Assembly: GCA_964649725.1 (NCBI GenBank)
Contig: CAZYTM010000012.1
Span: forward strand, 3,781-67,780
Length of the DNA stretch: 64,000 nucleotides
Direction of reading: 5' to 3'
DNA from: CAZYTM01 sp964649725
GTDB lineage: Bacteria; Desulfobacterota; Desulfuromonadia; Geobacterales; Geobacteraceae
Part shown: positions 49,967-58,611 of the stretch, piece by piece
How positions within the stretch are numbered: the stretch's first letter is position 1
Layout: every line of letters begins with the position of its first letter
Notes under the pieces: generated by a model
What the model was told of the DNA's origin: nothing
Database searches by the model: none
Seen by the model: only the letters and a program-made list of their open reading frames with translations
Program-made: the position numbers and the translations under genes

Positions 49967-51496
49967 TCATGGTTTTACCAGCCCTGGCAGCGACAGCTCC
50001 GCTTTATTCCTTGCACCGCTGATCCTGCCGGTACACGGCGCCACCCCTTGCTCTGGCCGGCACTGCTCCGGCTGCAGCTTGCTATGGCGCAACACTACCT
50101 GGCAACCCTCCTTGTCGCAATTGGCCAGTTCGAGCCTGAATTTTTCAAACGGCGCCTTGTAGCCCGCCTTCTCCATCAGTACGTTCTGCGGTGCGCCGGC
50201 CAGGCTCGGCTCCTTCTCCAGCGTCCGGCAGAGCGCCTCATGGATGACCTTCAGCATATCGCCCAGCTCCTTTTGCGCATCAACCGCCATGTCGTAGCGG
50301 ACCCGCTGTTGTTCGGCCGCAGTCATGGACAACCCCTTTTTCCGCAAAAACTCCTGCATCTCCGGCTTTTCGGCTACTACGGCAAACATCGCCGCATTGT
50401 AGCCGTTGCTGGTCCGCGCCTTGCTATCCGCCCCTCTGGCCAGCAGGAGTTCAACCACTTCGATCCGGCCGAACCCTGCCGCAAGGAGTAGCGGCGTGGC
50501 ACCATCCATCTCGCGGGAGGGGTCATCCTTTGCTATCTTGACCGGCTGCTCGATCTTCGCCCCCTTCTCCAGCAGCAAAGCTACCACCTGCGGCGTGCCG
50601 GTGATGACCGCGCCGTGCAGCGGACCAAACCCTTCCTTCTCCGACAGGGCATTGACATTGGCGCCACGTTCCAGAAGCAACCGGACTATCTGCTCGGCCG
50701 CTTTGACAGTCTCTTCCCTGGCTGCATTCTTCTCCTTTTCAGGAAAGACATCGTTGCTCAGAACCTGAAAGGCACAAGCTGCTGTCAGCGGCGACATGCC
50801 GGAAACGGTCGGTTGCTCCAAAGCTGCCCCTTTATCGAGCAGCAGCTTCACCCCGTCATAGTCGTTGTTGATGATCGCCACCATAAGCGGCGTCCCACCC
50901 TCCTTGTCGCGGACATTGACATCGGCACCCGCCTCGATGAGCTGCTGTCTGAGCATATTGGCATTCCGCCCCAGCATATGCAGAACAGTCTCGCCGGCTT
51001 CGGTAGCATCCCTGGCGCTCAGGCCGAGCTTCAGCAGTCGCTGCACCATGCCGGGGTGATTATAGCGGACCGCCACCATCAGCAGAGTCAGGCCGGCCTT
51101 GTCCTTCAGCTTCGGGTTGGCGCCGCGGGCCAGAAGCAGGTCGATCACCTCGCCATGCCTGGTCTCCGGTTTCATCTTCGCCAGCGCGATAAAGAGTGGC
51201 GACCAACCCAGTTTGTTGGTCAGGTTCGGATCAGCGCCGGCGTCAAGGAGCAGCTTGACGATCTGCGGGTTCCCCTGCAGCGCCGCCCGGAAGAGCGGCC
51301 TGTTCCCCTTGCCGTCTTCGCCGCTAACATCCACTCTGGCATTGATCAACCCCTTCACCTTGTCGATGTCGTTACTGTTCACCGCAGTCAGAAGCTCGTC
51401 CACTGCAGCTGCAGCAGAAATCCGCGGCAGACCGAGCAGCATCAGAACGGCCGACAGCATTATAACCATGGCAAAATAGCGGCTCAACCTCATCAT
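49967..51496 (-). CDS. Exported ankyrin-repeat protein
   Basis: About 509 residues; two adjacent ATGs (51494-51496 and 51491-51493) follow GAGGAGG, so either may be used. Signal peptide near residues 5-30 (ending SAAAA-VD). About 10 ankyrin repeats from 35 to 390 (for example GNRPLFRAALQGNPQIVKLLLDAGADPN, GGTPLMVAIINNDYDGVKLLL), then a helical Cys-containing domain near the end. Ankyrins mediate protein binding; the exported location suggests a periplasmic or surface role. Its function is not known. Confidence 0.84.
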   Translation of the reverse strand: MMRLSRYFAMVIMLSAVLMLLGLPRISAAAAVDELLTAVNSNDIDKVKGLINARVDVSGEDGKGNRPLFRAALQGNPQIVKLLLDAGADPNLTNKLGWSPLFIALAKMKPETRHGEVIDLLLARGANPKLKDKAGLTLLMVAVRYNHPGMVQRLLKLGLSARDATEAGETVLHMLGRNANMLRQQLIEAGADVNVRDKEGGTPLMVAIINNDYDGVKLLLDKGAALEQPTVSGMSPLTAACAFQVLSNDVFPEKEKNAAREETVKAAEQIVRLLLERGANVNALSEKEGFGPLHGAVITGTPQVVALLLEKGAKIEQPVKIAKDDPSREMDGATPLLLAAGFGRIEVVELLLARGADSKARTSNGYNAAMFAVVAEKPEMQEFLRKKGLSMTAAEQQRVRYDMAVDAQKELGDMLKVIHEALCRTLEKEPSLAGAPQNVLMEKAGYKAPFEKFRLELANCDKEGCQVVLRHSKLQPEQCRPEQGVAPCTGRISGARNKAELSLPGLVKP

Positions 51497-51572
51497 CTCC
51501 TCCTCACGCAGCACCAGTAATAAAATATTTGCAGCAGGGGCTCTGGCAGCACCGAAAACCGGCTGAGACCGG

Positions 51573-52043
51573 TCAGGATTGCAGCTTGATGGTCTGGGCG
51601 ACAGTGAGCCCGGTTGTTATCTGCAGATATTTCGAGGTGGCATCGCACTGCAGCTCCGGCTCCACCGTAAAGCCCAGGTCTACACTCCCACCGTTCTGTG
51701 CCGCCTGGTCGAGCAGCCGGCAAAGCTCATCGAAGTTCTCCCCGAGCAGCTGCGAACCGGTATAATGGCAGGTCTCATCGTCAGCGGCAAATTCCAGCAG
51801 GCGCATCTTGTTGCAGTTGGCAAGCTCTGCTCCGGCAGCCTTCTGATAGAGATGCATGGAAAAATTCCGCCGGTGATGGAGCTGCTTCCCTCTCTGCAGT
51901 TCGGTGACGACGATCTTCCCTTCCAGATTGAGGACATAATCGACCTCACTACAGTCGATATTTTTCGTGAAACGGGTGAATCTGGTCACCGTGAACCTCA
52001 TGTTCGGCAGGAAGCTACCTGTCTTGATAAAATCGTCGATCAT
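51573..52043 (-). CDS. Uncharacterised protein, 156 residues
   Basis: From ATG 52041-52043, preceded by GGGGGATT. Soluble, mixed beta/alpha; no signal peptide or span. Contains segments GSFLPNMRFTVTRFTRFTKNIDCSEVDYV and LDLGFTVEPELQ-like strands (quoted in part), with conserved-looking Cys residues. No family recognised. It could be a small beta-rich regulatory or binding protein. Sits between the ankyrin and msrA genes with its own gaps. Confidence 0.6.
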   Translation of the reverse strand: MIDDFIKTGSFLPNMRFTVTRFTRFTKNIDCSEVDYVLNLEGKIVVTELQRGKQLHHRRNFSMHLYQKAAGAELANCNKMRLLEFAADDETCHYTGSQLLGENFDELCRLLDQAAQNGGSVDLGFTVEPELQCDATSKYLQITTGLTVAQTIKLQS

Positions 52044-52078
52044 AATCCCCCCTGCAAGCAAAACGACTAGTTATAAAT

Positions 52079-52678
52079 TCAGTGACCGGCCAGCTCTCCC
52101 CATAACTCCTTCAACCTTTTGTCCCTGCCGCAGCCGGTGCGGTAGTATTTATAGCGGAGCGGATTCTTCCTGTAGTAGTGCTGGTGATACTCCTCGGCCG
52201 GATAGAACGGTCCGGCCGGCACTATTTCGGTGACGAGCGGAGCAGGAAAAGGTTTCTCTCTCTCCACCCTTTTTTTCGATTCCTCTGCCAGCTTCCGTTG
52301 GCTATCGTTCCGGTAGAAGATGGCGGAGCGGTACTGATGGCCACTGTCGCAAAACTGGCGGTCCTTGACGGTCGGATCGATATTGTGCCAGAAGCGCTCC
52401 AGCAGTTTGCTGTAACTTATTTTACCCGGATCAAAACGGATCTGCACCGCTTCGGCATGGCCGGTGCCGCCTGCCGACACCTGCTGGTAAGTCGGGTTCT
52501 GTTCTTTACCGCCGCTATAGCCGACAGTGACCGAAATCACCCCCGGAAGCTTGTCAAAGGGGGACTCCATACACCAGAAACAGCCACCGGCAAAGATGGC
52601 AAGCTCCTCTTTCGCCGCTCCGGTTCCGGCAGAGAAGAGCATCAGCAAGGCAACTGCTCCGGCCAACAGTATTCGCAT
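52079..52678 (-). CDS. msrA: Peptide-methionine (S)-S-oxide reductase
   Basis: 199 residues from ATG 52676-52678 (GAGGTGGAAG ahead). A signal peptide (about 4-22) suggests a periplasmic MsrA, followed by the catalytic motif FAGGCFWCMESPF, GYSGG, and YRSAIFY; a C-terminal CG (RTGCGRD) can serve as the resolving cysteine. It repairs oxidised methionines. It lies 15 bp after the FAD oxidoreductase gene, so the two may be co-expressed as an oxidative-stress pair; that enzyme appears cytoplasmic. Confidence 0.92.
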   Translation of the reverse strand: MRILLAGAVALLMLFSAGTGAAKEELAIFAGGCFWCMESPFDKLPGVISVTVGYSGGKEQNPTYQQVSAGGTGHAEAVQIRFDPGKISYSKLLERFWHNIDPTVKDRQFCDSGHQYRSAIFYRNDSQRKLAEESKKRVEREKPFPAPLVTEIVPAGPFYPAEEYHQHYYRKNPLRYKYYRTGCGRDKRLKELWGELAGH

Positions 52679-52693
52679 CTTCCACCTCACCCC

Positions 52694-53806
52694 TCACGCT
52701 CCATGCTTACCCAACTTCCGCACAATCGCCTCCACCACATGGGCAGCGTCGTTGATGGCGCTGTAGATCAGGTTCGGGTGTCGCTGTTCCTGGATCGACC
52801 CGGCGCTGATCTTCATGTAGGAGGGGGAGATGGCGCCACCGATCACATAAACCCCTTTGCGGGTCGATTCGTATTCTGCAGTGAGGAGCAACAGCCGGTC
52901 ACCCTCCTTGGCCACCTGGCAGACCCCCTCGGTACAGGCGATGGTCTGGATCCCCAGCTTGTCGAATATCGGCAGCGGCCCCTGCGAGCCGATACAGGCG
53001 ATGACGTTCTTCATCGGGAAGCTCATGGCATGATAGATCTCGATCCCGTCCGGCTGCCGGAACTCGTTGATGCGGATCACCAGCCGGTCGACCCCTTCGT
53101 TGTCCACTTCGCCGATGCGCGGAGTGGCACCAGGCAGGAGGCGGATATTGCCGCCGAGCAGGATCTCCTCGCCGAGCCGCTGGGCAGTCTCCTTGTTGAC
53201 ATCGAACTTCTCCGATATGTGGGCCCAGTAGACCGAATGCTCGTCATTCGCCTCCCGCTTCGCCTTGAGTATGGAGATGATGACATCGGCCGCAGTGTTG
53301 CCGCCGCCGATCACCAGGGTCCGTTCGCCGACATATTTTTTCGGGTCGTCGACAGACTTCGCCACCATCTTGGCATCGCCGTAGACCGACAGCTCCCGCG
53401 GGATGCTGCTGCCAAAGGCGAGCACCACCTTGCGCGTCTTCAACCCACCCTTGTCGGTCAGTACCAGCAACCGGTCACGTTCGTCGCGGATATCGTCAAA
53501 GGCGGTCTCGGTCTGGACATTCAGTTTCTCGTGCTGGACAAAGTGCTGCACATACTGGATATATTTCTCTACCGACACCGGCTTGTCAGGTGGCCGCAGC
53601 TCCTCCACCAGGAACGGCTCGTCGCTCTCCTTCGGTTTCGACGGATAGACGTTCTTCCCTTCCGGATAGGTGTTGGCGATCCCCTGGAAGATGGTCTTCC
53701 CCTGCTCCAGCAGCCGATAGGAGAGACCGGTCTTGTGGCAGAGATAGGCGGCAGCCACCCCGGCCGGGCCACCGCCGATGATGATGACATCGAAGATAGT
53801 GCTCAT
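52694..53806 (-). CDS. FAD/NAD(P)-dependent oxidoreductase (thioredoxin reductase-like)
   Basis: 370 residues. FAD-binding IIIGGGPAGVAAAYL at the N-terminus and NADPH-binding TLVIGGGNTAADV near 175 mark the flavin disulfide reductase fold; no active-site CxxC is seen, so it is not a classical thioredoxin reductase. YVIGGA and SAINDAAHVVEAI near the end match the FAD-binding C-terminal part. It resembles YpdA-like or cytoplasmic nucleotide-linked oxidoreductases. Acceptor unknown. It sits just upstream of msrA. Confidence 0.85.
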   Translation of the reverse strand: MSTIFDVIIIGGGPAGVAAAYLCHKTGLSYRLLEQGKTIFQGIANTYPEGKNVYPSKPKESDEPFLVEELRPPDKPVSVEKYIQYVQHFVQHEKLNVQTETAFDDIRDERDRLLVLTDKGGLKTRKVVLAFGSSIPRELSVYGDAKMVAKSVDDPKKYVGERTLVIGGGNTAADVIISILKAKREANDEHSVYWAHISEKFDVNKETAQRLGEEILLGGNIRLLPGATPRIGEVDNEGVDRLVIRINEFRQPDGIEIYHAMSFPMKNVIACIGSQGPLPIFDKLGIQTIACTEGVCQVAKEGDRLLLLTAEYESTRKGVYVIGGAISPSYMKISAGSIQEQRHPNLIYSAINDAAHVVEAIVRKLGKHGA

Positions 53807-53896
53807 CGATTGTTACTCCTTGACAGAGAATAACTCATTATTTACTGCCATCTTTTGCATTAATTAAAGGATAGCATATTCGTCCGAGAATGGAAA

Positions 53897-55045
53897 TCAG
53901 TTGCGCGGCGGAATCTCTTCCATCTTGCCGCCAGGGAGGAGCCGATAGCGATGACCGCGCCAGCTGACCCGGCTCCCGAGAAAGGCGAGCCCCCAGGTGG
54001 CAAAGGCAAAGAAGTCACGCAGCGGGAGGAGCGGGAAGCAGCGGGGGAATACTTCGTCCTTGAGAAAGGTGCGGCTGTAGACCAGCGCTACACTGCAGCG
54101 GACCAGGTAGAGATTGGCCGCGGCGACCATGCCGGCCTCGGAAAAACCGCTGACTAACAGGGCAAGCAGGGCGAAGGGGAAAGCCTGGGTGATCCCTGAG
54201 GCGAAATACCCCCCCGGCCGGGAGACCCGCATGGTGCGTGCCCAGCGGAGTTGTCTGGAGAGAACAGTGGCCAGGTTCTCCCGGTGCATCACACTCTCGA
54301 CAAATTCATCGGAGAGGAGGATCCGCCAGCCGGCCAGATGGACCTTGTTCCCCAGCTGGTAATCGTCGGCCAGGTAGTCGACCAGCGCAGCAAAGCCGCC
54401 GATGTCGGCCAGCGCCTGCCGCCGTACCGCCATTGATGCACCAAGGGCGAACGAGAGCCCCTCCAGCCGCTGGGCGACTATGACGTTAGGCACCATCTCG
54501 GTGGTGAATCCCATCGCCTCGATGGCGCAGGCGAACCCGGTGAAGCTGGAGCTCCGGTAGAGGGAGGTCACCAGTCCGACCTGCGGATCGGCAAAGGGGG
54601 CGCAGACCTCGCGCAGATAATCGGGACCGACCCTTATGTCGCTGTCACAGACGATGATTATCTCATGCTTTGCCTTGGGGAAGGCGTTCAGCAGATTGCA
54701 GACCTTGTAGTTAGGGCCGTAGATCCGCTCATCCACCACGATATCGATGTCATTTCCGGGATAGAGAGCCTGCAACTCCCTGATTACCGGGATGACCGGG
54801 TCTGCTTGCGAGGCGCAGGCGAAGATAAGCTGCCATGGTGCCCGGTATTCCTGGCAACAGAATGAGGCGAAGTTTGCCAGGCTATCTGCATCCACCCCCT
54901 TGACCGGCTTCAGGATGGTTACGGCAGGGGCGAAATCAACGGTTTTGCGTCGCCGGCCAAACCAGCTCCACCCCGACCAGAGCACTATCAGGCTGTATAT
55001 TATCGGTGGCAGGGTGATGATAAACGGGAGGATGGTGCGGATCAT
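53897..55045 (-). CDS. hpnI: Hopanoid glycosyltransferase HpnI
   Basis: 382 residues of the ceramide glucosyltransferase-like GT2 group. Spans at about 5-25 and near the C-terminus (about 285-345). Catalytic positions: KPVKGVD, CDSDIRVG (metal-binding DxD), DDYQLG, and the RQLRWARTMR (Q/RxxRW) motif. In hopanoid producers HpnI adds an aminosugar to bacteriohopanetetrol. Membership in a hopanoid cluster with hpnN and shc supports this over ceramide transfer. It overlaps the mnmM-like gene by 4 nt. Accessory enzymes for head-group remodelling (hpnJ, hpnK) are not in the window. Confidence 0.88.
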   Translation of the reverse strand: MIRTILPFIITLPPIIYSLIVLWSGWSWFGRRRKTVDFAPAVTILKPVKGVDADSLANFASFCCQEYRAPWQLIFACASQADPVIPVIRELQALYPGNDIDIVVDERIYGPNYKVCNLLNAFPKAKHEIIIVCDSDIRVGPDYLREVCAPFADPQVGLVTSLYRSSSFTGFACAIEAMGFTTEMVPNVIVAQRLEGLSFALGASMAVRRQALADIGGFAALVDYLADDYQLGNKVHLAGWRILLSDEFVESVMHRENLATVLSRQLRWARTMRVSRPGGYFASGITQAFPFALLALLVSGFSEAGMVAAANLYLVRCSVALVYSRTFLKDEVFPRCFPLLPLRDFFAFATWGLAFLGSRVSWRGHRYRLLPGGKMEEIPPRN

Positions 55046-55629
55046 TGGCTACTCCGTTCAACCAGCAGCAGGTAAGGTGAGCTGGCCGCCCGGTTGCTTT
55101 GCCGGCAGCTCCAGAGATGGAATATCTCGGGTGCCAGTTCGCCCCCCCAGGAGTCAACGGCAGCTGCCTCGGCTGCGCCGCCGGGGTGGCCGGGATAGAC
55201 CACTACCAGCAGTATGCCGCCGGGAGCGAGCAGCTCCAGGGCAGCCTCAAGGGCCGGCAGAGTCGTCTCCGGCCGGGTGATAAGCGACTTGTCTCCACCA
55301 GGGAGATAACCGAGGTTGAAGACCACAGCTGCCAACGGTCCTTTCACCAGTTCGGCCAGCCTTTCATGGCCGCTCTGCAGCAGTTCGACCCGCTCCAGGA
55401 GCCCCTCCCTGGCGAGCAGTTCACGGGTCGCAGCAATCGCCCCCGCCTGCATATCGAACCCCCAGACCCGCCCGGCAGGGCCGACCAGACCGGCCAGCAG
55501 CAGGGTATCATGGCCATTGCCACAAGTGGCGTCCAGCACCCGGTCCCCCTCCCTGACCCGCTGCCGTAAAAAGAGGTGACATAGTCCGACGGCATTCCGG
55601 AGAGTCGTCGTTTTAAGCTCTGTCGTCAA
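55042..55629 (-). CDS. mnmM: MnmM (YtqB)-like SAM-dependent methyltransferase
   Basis: 195 residues. SAM motif I DATCGNGHDTLLLA (about 34-47), then VVFNLGYLPGGDK and ILLVVVYPGHPGG match the YtqB/MnmM group, which makes the final methyl of mnm5U in tRNA. Starts at TTG (55627-55629), AAAGGATAAC upstream. It lies inside the hopanoid cluster between hpnN and hpnI and overlaps hpnI by 4 nt, although a tRNA enzyme has no obvious tie to hopanoids. The assignment is by motif; a different small-molecule substrate cannot be excluded. Confidence 0.78.
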   Translation of the reverse strand: MTTELKTTTLRNAVGLCHLFLRQRVREGDRVLDATCGNGHDTLLLAGLVGPAGRVWGFDMQAGAIAATRELLAREGLLERVELLQSGHERLAELVKGPLAAVVFNLGYLPGGDKSLITRPETTLPALEAALELLAPGGILLVVVYPGHPGGAAEAAAVDSWGGELAPEIFHLWSCRQSNRAASSPYLLLVERSSQ

Positions 55630-55675
55630 GGCTCTGTTATCCTTTCAGGGATATTATTGCGGGACGCGATCCCTG

Positions 55676-58366
55676 TTATTTCTTCCCGGTCAGATTAAGC
55701 ACTGCCGGTAATACAACAATAAAGGCCACCTGACAGGCGACCATGCCAAGGCACATCACTGCGCCGATACTGAACACCCCCTGGTGCCGCGCCACCATCA
55801 GGGCGCCGAAACTCGCCATGATGGTGAGGGTATTGAGAAACACGCCGATACCGGTGCTGGAGAAGATGACCTGCTGCGGGGTCTCATCTTCATGGCGGTA
55901 ACGGTTGATGAGGTAGATCCCCGAATCTACGGCAATACCAAGTACCAGCGGCAGCACGATGATATTGGCGGAATTGAAGCTGATGCCGAACAGCCACATG
56001 CCGGCGGTCATGAAGAGGATACCGAGCAGCAACGGCACCAGGCCGATCAGGGTATAGCGGATATTGCGAAAAGCGATCAGGAGGATCAGGGCGATGGCAA
56101 ATATGGCATAGATAAAGGCGTTCCGGTAGGAGTCGCGCAGCACGGTCATCGACTCATAGACCATGACCGGCTCGCCGGTAGCCCTCGGATCGACACTCCG
56201 GACCTCGGCAAGGAACTTCTGCAACGGTTGCCGGGCAAATATCTCCTCCTTCGGCGCCACCTGCAGCAGATATCTGCCGGTTTTGCCGATAAAGCGCCGC
56301 AACAGCTCCGGAGGGACGTCAGCAGCCTGGATAGGTGTCGCGGTCAGGCTCTGTCTGAGCATTTCGAGCCGCACCGGAAGCTCGGCGAACATCCCCCCCT
56401 GGAACTCCTTCAGCATGCCGACCGCGTTCTTGTCCTTCTCTTTCTCCAGATTGGCAAAGAAGCGGTCCAGAGTCACCAGAAAGGTGCCGACCTGCCCCGC
56501 TTCACTCCTCTTTTGCTGTTCGAGGCGTTTACCGAACCTCTCCACATTGTTGCGGAAGTTCTCAAAGACCGCTGGCAACTCCATCAGTCGCAGGTCCTCT
56601 TCATAGGGGACGCTTTTGATGCCGTCCAGCTGCTCCCTGGCAGCGGCCAGCAGGCTCAGCTTCTCCGCCTGGTCATCCGGGACAAAGGTGTTGGCCCAGA
56701 CCAGATGGTCGACAGTCGGTAACCGCTCCAACCTTTTCGCCTTCTCTGCCGCTTCGCTGGCCGTGGCAGCTGTCACCACGGCAAAGTAGCCGGAGTTCTC
56801 CTTGCTCCGCATCAACTTGTAGGCATAGGTGACCGATTCGAGATCGCGCGCCTGCAGGTTCATCAGGTTATAGTCGAATTCACTGCGCGCCAGCGGATAG
56901 AGGGCAGCCAGGGCGAGCAGCAGCGCCAGGGTGACTACCTGGTTAGGCCGGCCGAACAGCAGCCGCTTCCAGGTCGGTTCCTCTGCCGCTTCCGGACGGC
57001 TTCTTGGCAACCTTGCCGGGAAGAGGAGCAACAGCGCCGGCAGCACTGTAAAAGTGACCAGCACACAGATGACTATCCCCCCCGCGGCGATGATGCCGAG
57101 TTCGGCGATCCCCTTGAAGTCGGTAAAGGCAAAGGTGACAAAGGCGGCCGCCACAGTAGCAGCAGCCATGGTAATGGCCCAGCCGTTTTTCGCCAGCGCA
57201 GTCCGGAGTGCATCTTCCTTGCTGGCGCCGCGCCCCAGTTCCTCCTGCATGCGGAGGATGATCTGGATGCCATACTCGATACCGATGCCGATCAGCATCA
57301 CGGCAAAGACCGAGGAGAGGATGTTAAGGTGGCCGATGGCCATGGTGGCAAAGCCGAACGAGCAGCAGATAGCCACCAACAGTGCGAGCATGGCGGCGAT
57401 CGTATTGAAAAGGCCACGGAAGGCTACCAGGAGGAGGATTATCGTCAGGACCAGGGTTATCAAAGTTGCCAGGGTGATGTCCCGCTCACTGGTCACCATC
57501 TCTTCATATTCCAGCACCGGCGTCCCGGTCAGCCCGACCGTCACCCCCTTGAATTCAGGGAGCTTCTGCAGCAGTGCCAGCTCTTTCCGCAGGGCAACAA
57601 TGGCCGCTTCCGACTGCTTGAAGCTTGCCTCATCCTTGACCGGCAGCAGGGTAAGCACCTGTTGCCGGCCGGCTGCGGCAAAGGACGATTCGCTCCCGTC
57701 CCCCTTGCGGAACATGACCCCCTCCAGGGAGAGTCCGGCCCCGCCTCCTTTGGCAAAGGTAGCTATCCCCTCCCCCAGGGCGCCGAGCATGAAGACCAGC
57801 CGGTCAAGCCTGGCCTGGTCAGTCTTCCCCTCCGGGAGCGCCAGCCAGCTCTCCATTTCGCCGCTCAGACTGGTGAAGAGGGTCTGTACCGAAGGTGCTG
57901 CGGCCAGCGCCTTGAGCGTCGGAGCGGCCTTGGCCAGATTGGCGGTAAAGAGCGCCAGTTCGTCCCGCGGCATCAGCAGCAGACCGCTGTTTTGAAAGAA
58001 CGGCAGGCCGAAGGGGAAGAAGACCTCGCGGAAGTGCTCCCGGTCACCCTGCAACCTTGACGCGAGACGCGTGCCGAAACGGCCTGCCTGGGCGCTGTCG
58101 CTGCTCTCGATCACCACGGCTATCTCTTCCTGGTCACCAAACTCGGCCCGGTAGGCTTGATAGTCGCGGTTGAAGGAGGTGTTGGCCGGCATCAACTGGT
58201 CGCGGCCTGTGAGGAAACTGAGCTTCTTGGCGGTCAGGACTACCGATAGGAGGGCGATGATAAACGCTATGGCGAGGATCAGCCATGGCCGGCGGAGAAT
58301 AACCGAATAGAGTCGGCTTGCTGCGGATAGTTTTTCCTGCTCCATTGTTTGCTCACCTTCTGCCAT
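55676..58366 (-). CDS. hpnN: Hopanoid transporter HpnN (RND/MMPL)
   Basis: 896 residues with the RND/MMPL layout: a first span (about 30-50), periplasmic domain, five spans (about 300-425), a second span and periplasmic domain, and five more near the end (about 770-890). The N-terminal periplasmic part contains GRDQLMPANTSFNRDYQAYR. HpnN moves hopanoids toward the outer membrane in other bacteria; the cluster context supports this. A second ATG at 58345 has a good ribosome site and is also plausible. It is divergent from shc with 245 bp between. Confidence 0.87.
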   Translation of the reverse strand: MAEGEQTMEQEKLSAASRLYSVILRRPWLILAIAFIIALLSVVLTAKKLSFLTGRDQLMPANTSFNRDYQAYRAEFGDQEEIAVVIESSDSAQAGRFGTRLASRLQGDREHFREVFFPFGLPFFQNSGLLLMPRDELALFTANLAKAAPTLKALAAAPSVQTLFTSLSGEMESWLALPEGKTDQARLDRLVFMLGALGEGIATFAKGGGAGLSLEGVMFRKGDGSESSFAAAGRQQVLTLLPVKDEASFKQSEAAIVALRKELALLQKLPEFKGVTVGLTGTPVLEYEEMVTSERDITLATLITLVLTIILLLVAFRGLFNTIAAMLALLVAICCSFGFATMAIGHLNILSSVFAVMLIGIGIEYGIQIILRMQEELGRGASKEDALRTALAKNGWAITMAAATVAAAFVTFAFTDFKGIAELGIIAAGGIVICVLVTFTVLPALLLLFPARLPRSRPEAAEEPTWKRLLFGRPNQVVTLALLLALAALYPLARSEFDYNLMNLQARDLESVTYAYKLMRSKENSGYFAVVTAATASEAAEKAKRLERLPTVDHLVWANTFVPDDQAEKLSLLAAAREQLDGIKSVPYEEDLRLMELPAVFENFRNNVERFGKRLEQQKRSEAGQVGTFLVTLDRFFANLEKEKDKNAVGMLKEFQGGMFAELPVRLEMLRQSLTATPIQAADVPPELLRRFIGKTGRYLLQVAPKEEIFARQPLQKFLAEVRSVDPRATGEPVMVYESMTVLRDSYRNAFIYAIFAIALILLIAFRNIRYTLIGLVPLLLGILFMTAGMWLFGISFNSANIIVLPLVLGIAVDSGIYLINRYRHEDETPQQVIFSSTGIGVFLNTLTIMASFGALMVARHQGVFSIGAVMCLGMVACQVAFIVVLPAVLNLTGKK

Positions 58367-58611
58367 ATTGAAATCTTCCGCACCGTAACATAGCTCTCTG
58401 CTTAAATCAACCGCGACGGCACAGCGGAAGCGGCCCTTAATGGCCGCATAATAACTTGATATTATTAAGATTAGATATTTATTTTGGGAAAGGGGGTATA
58501 CCTTTTGCCAATTATGTGCTAAAAAATAGCGGTTGCGTATAGTGCGTCATCTTTTTCGGCGCTGGCGCATACCGATTTTCCCGAATGCATTGGCAAGGAG
58601 AGCATGAGGCG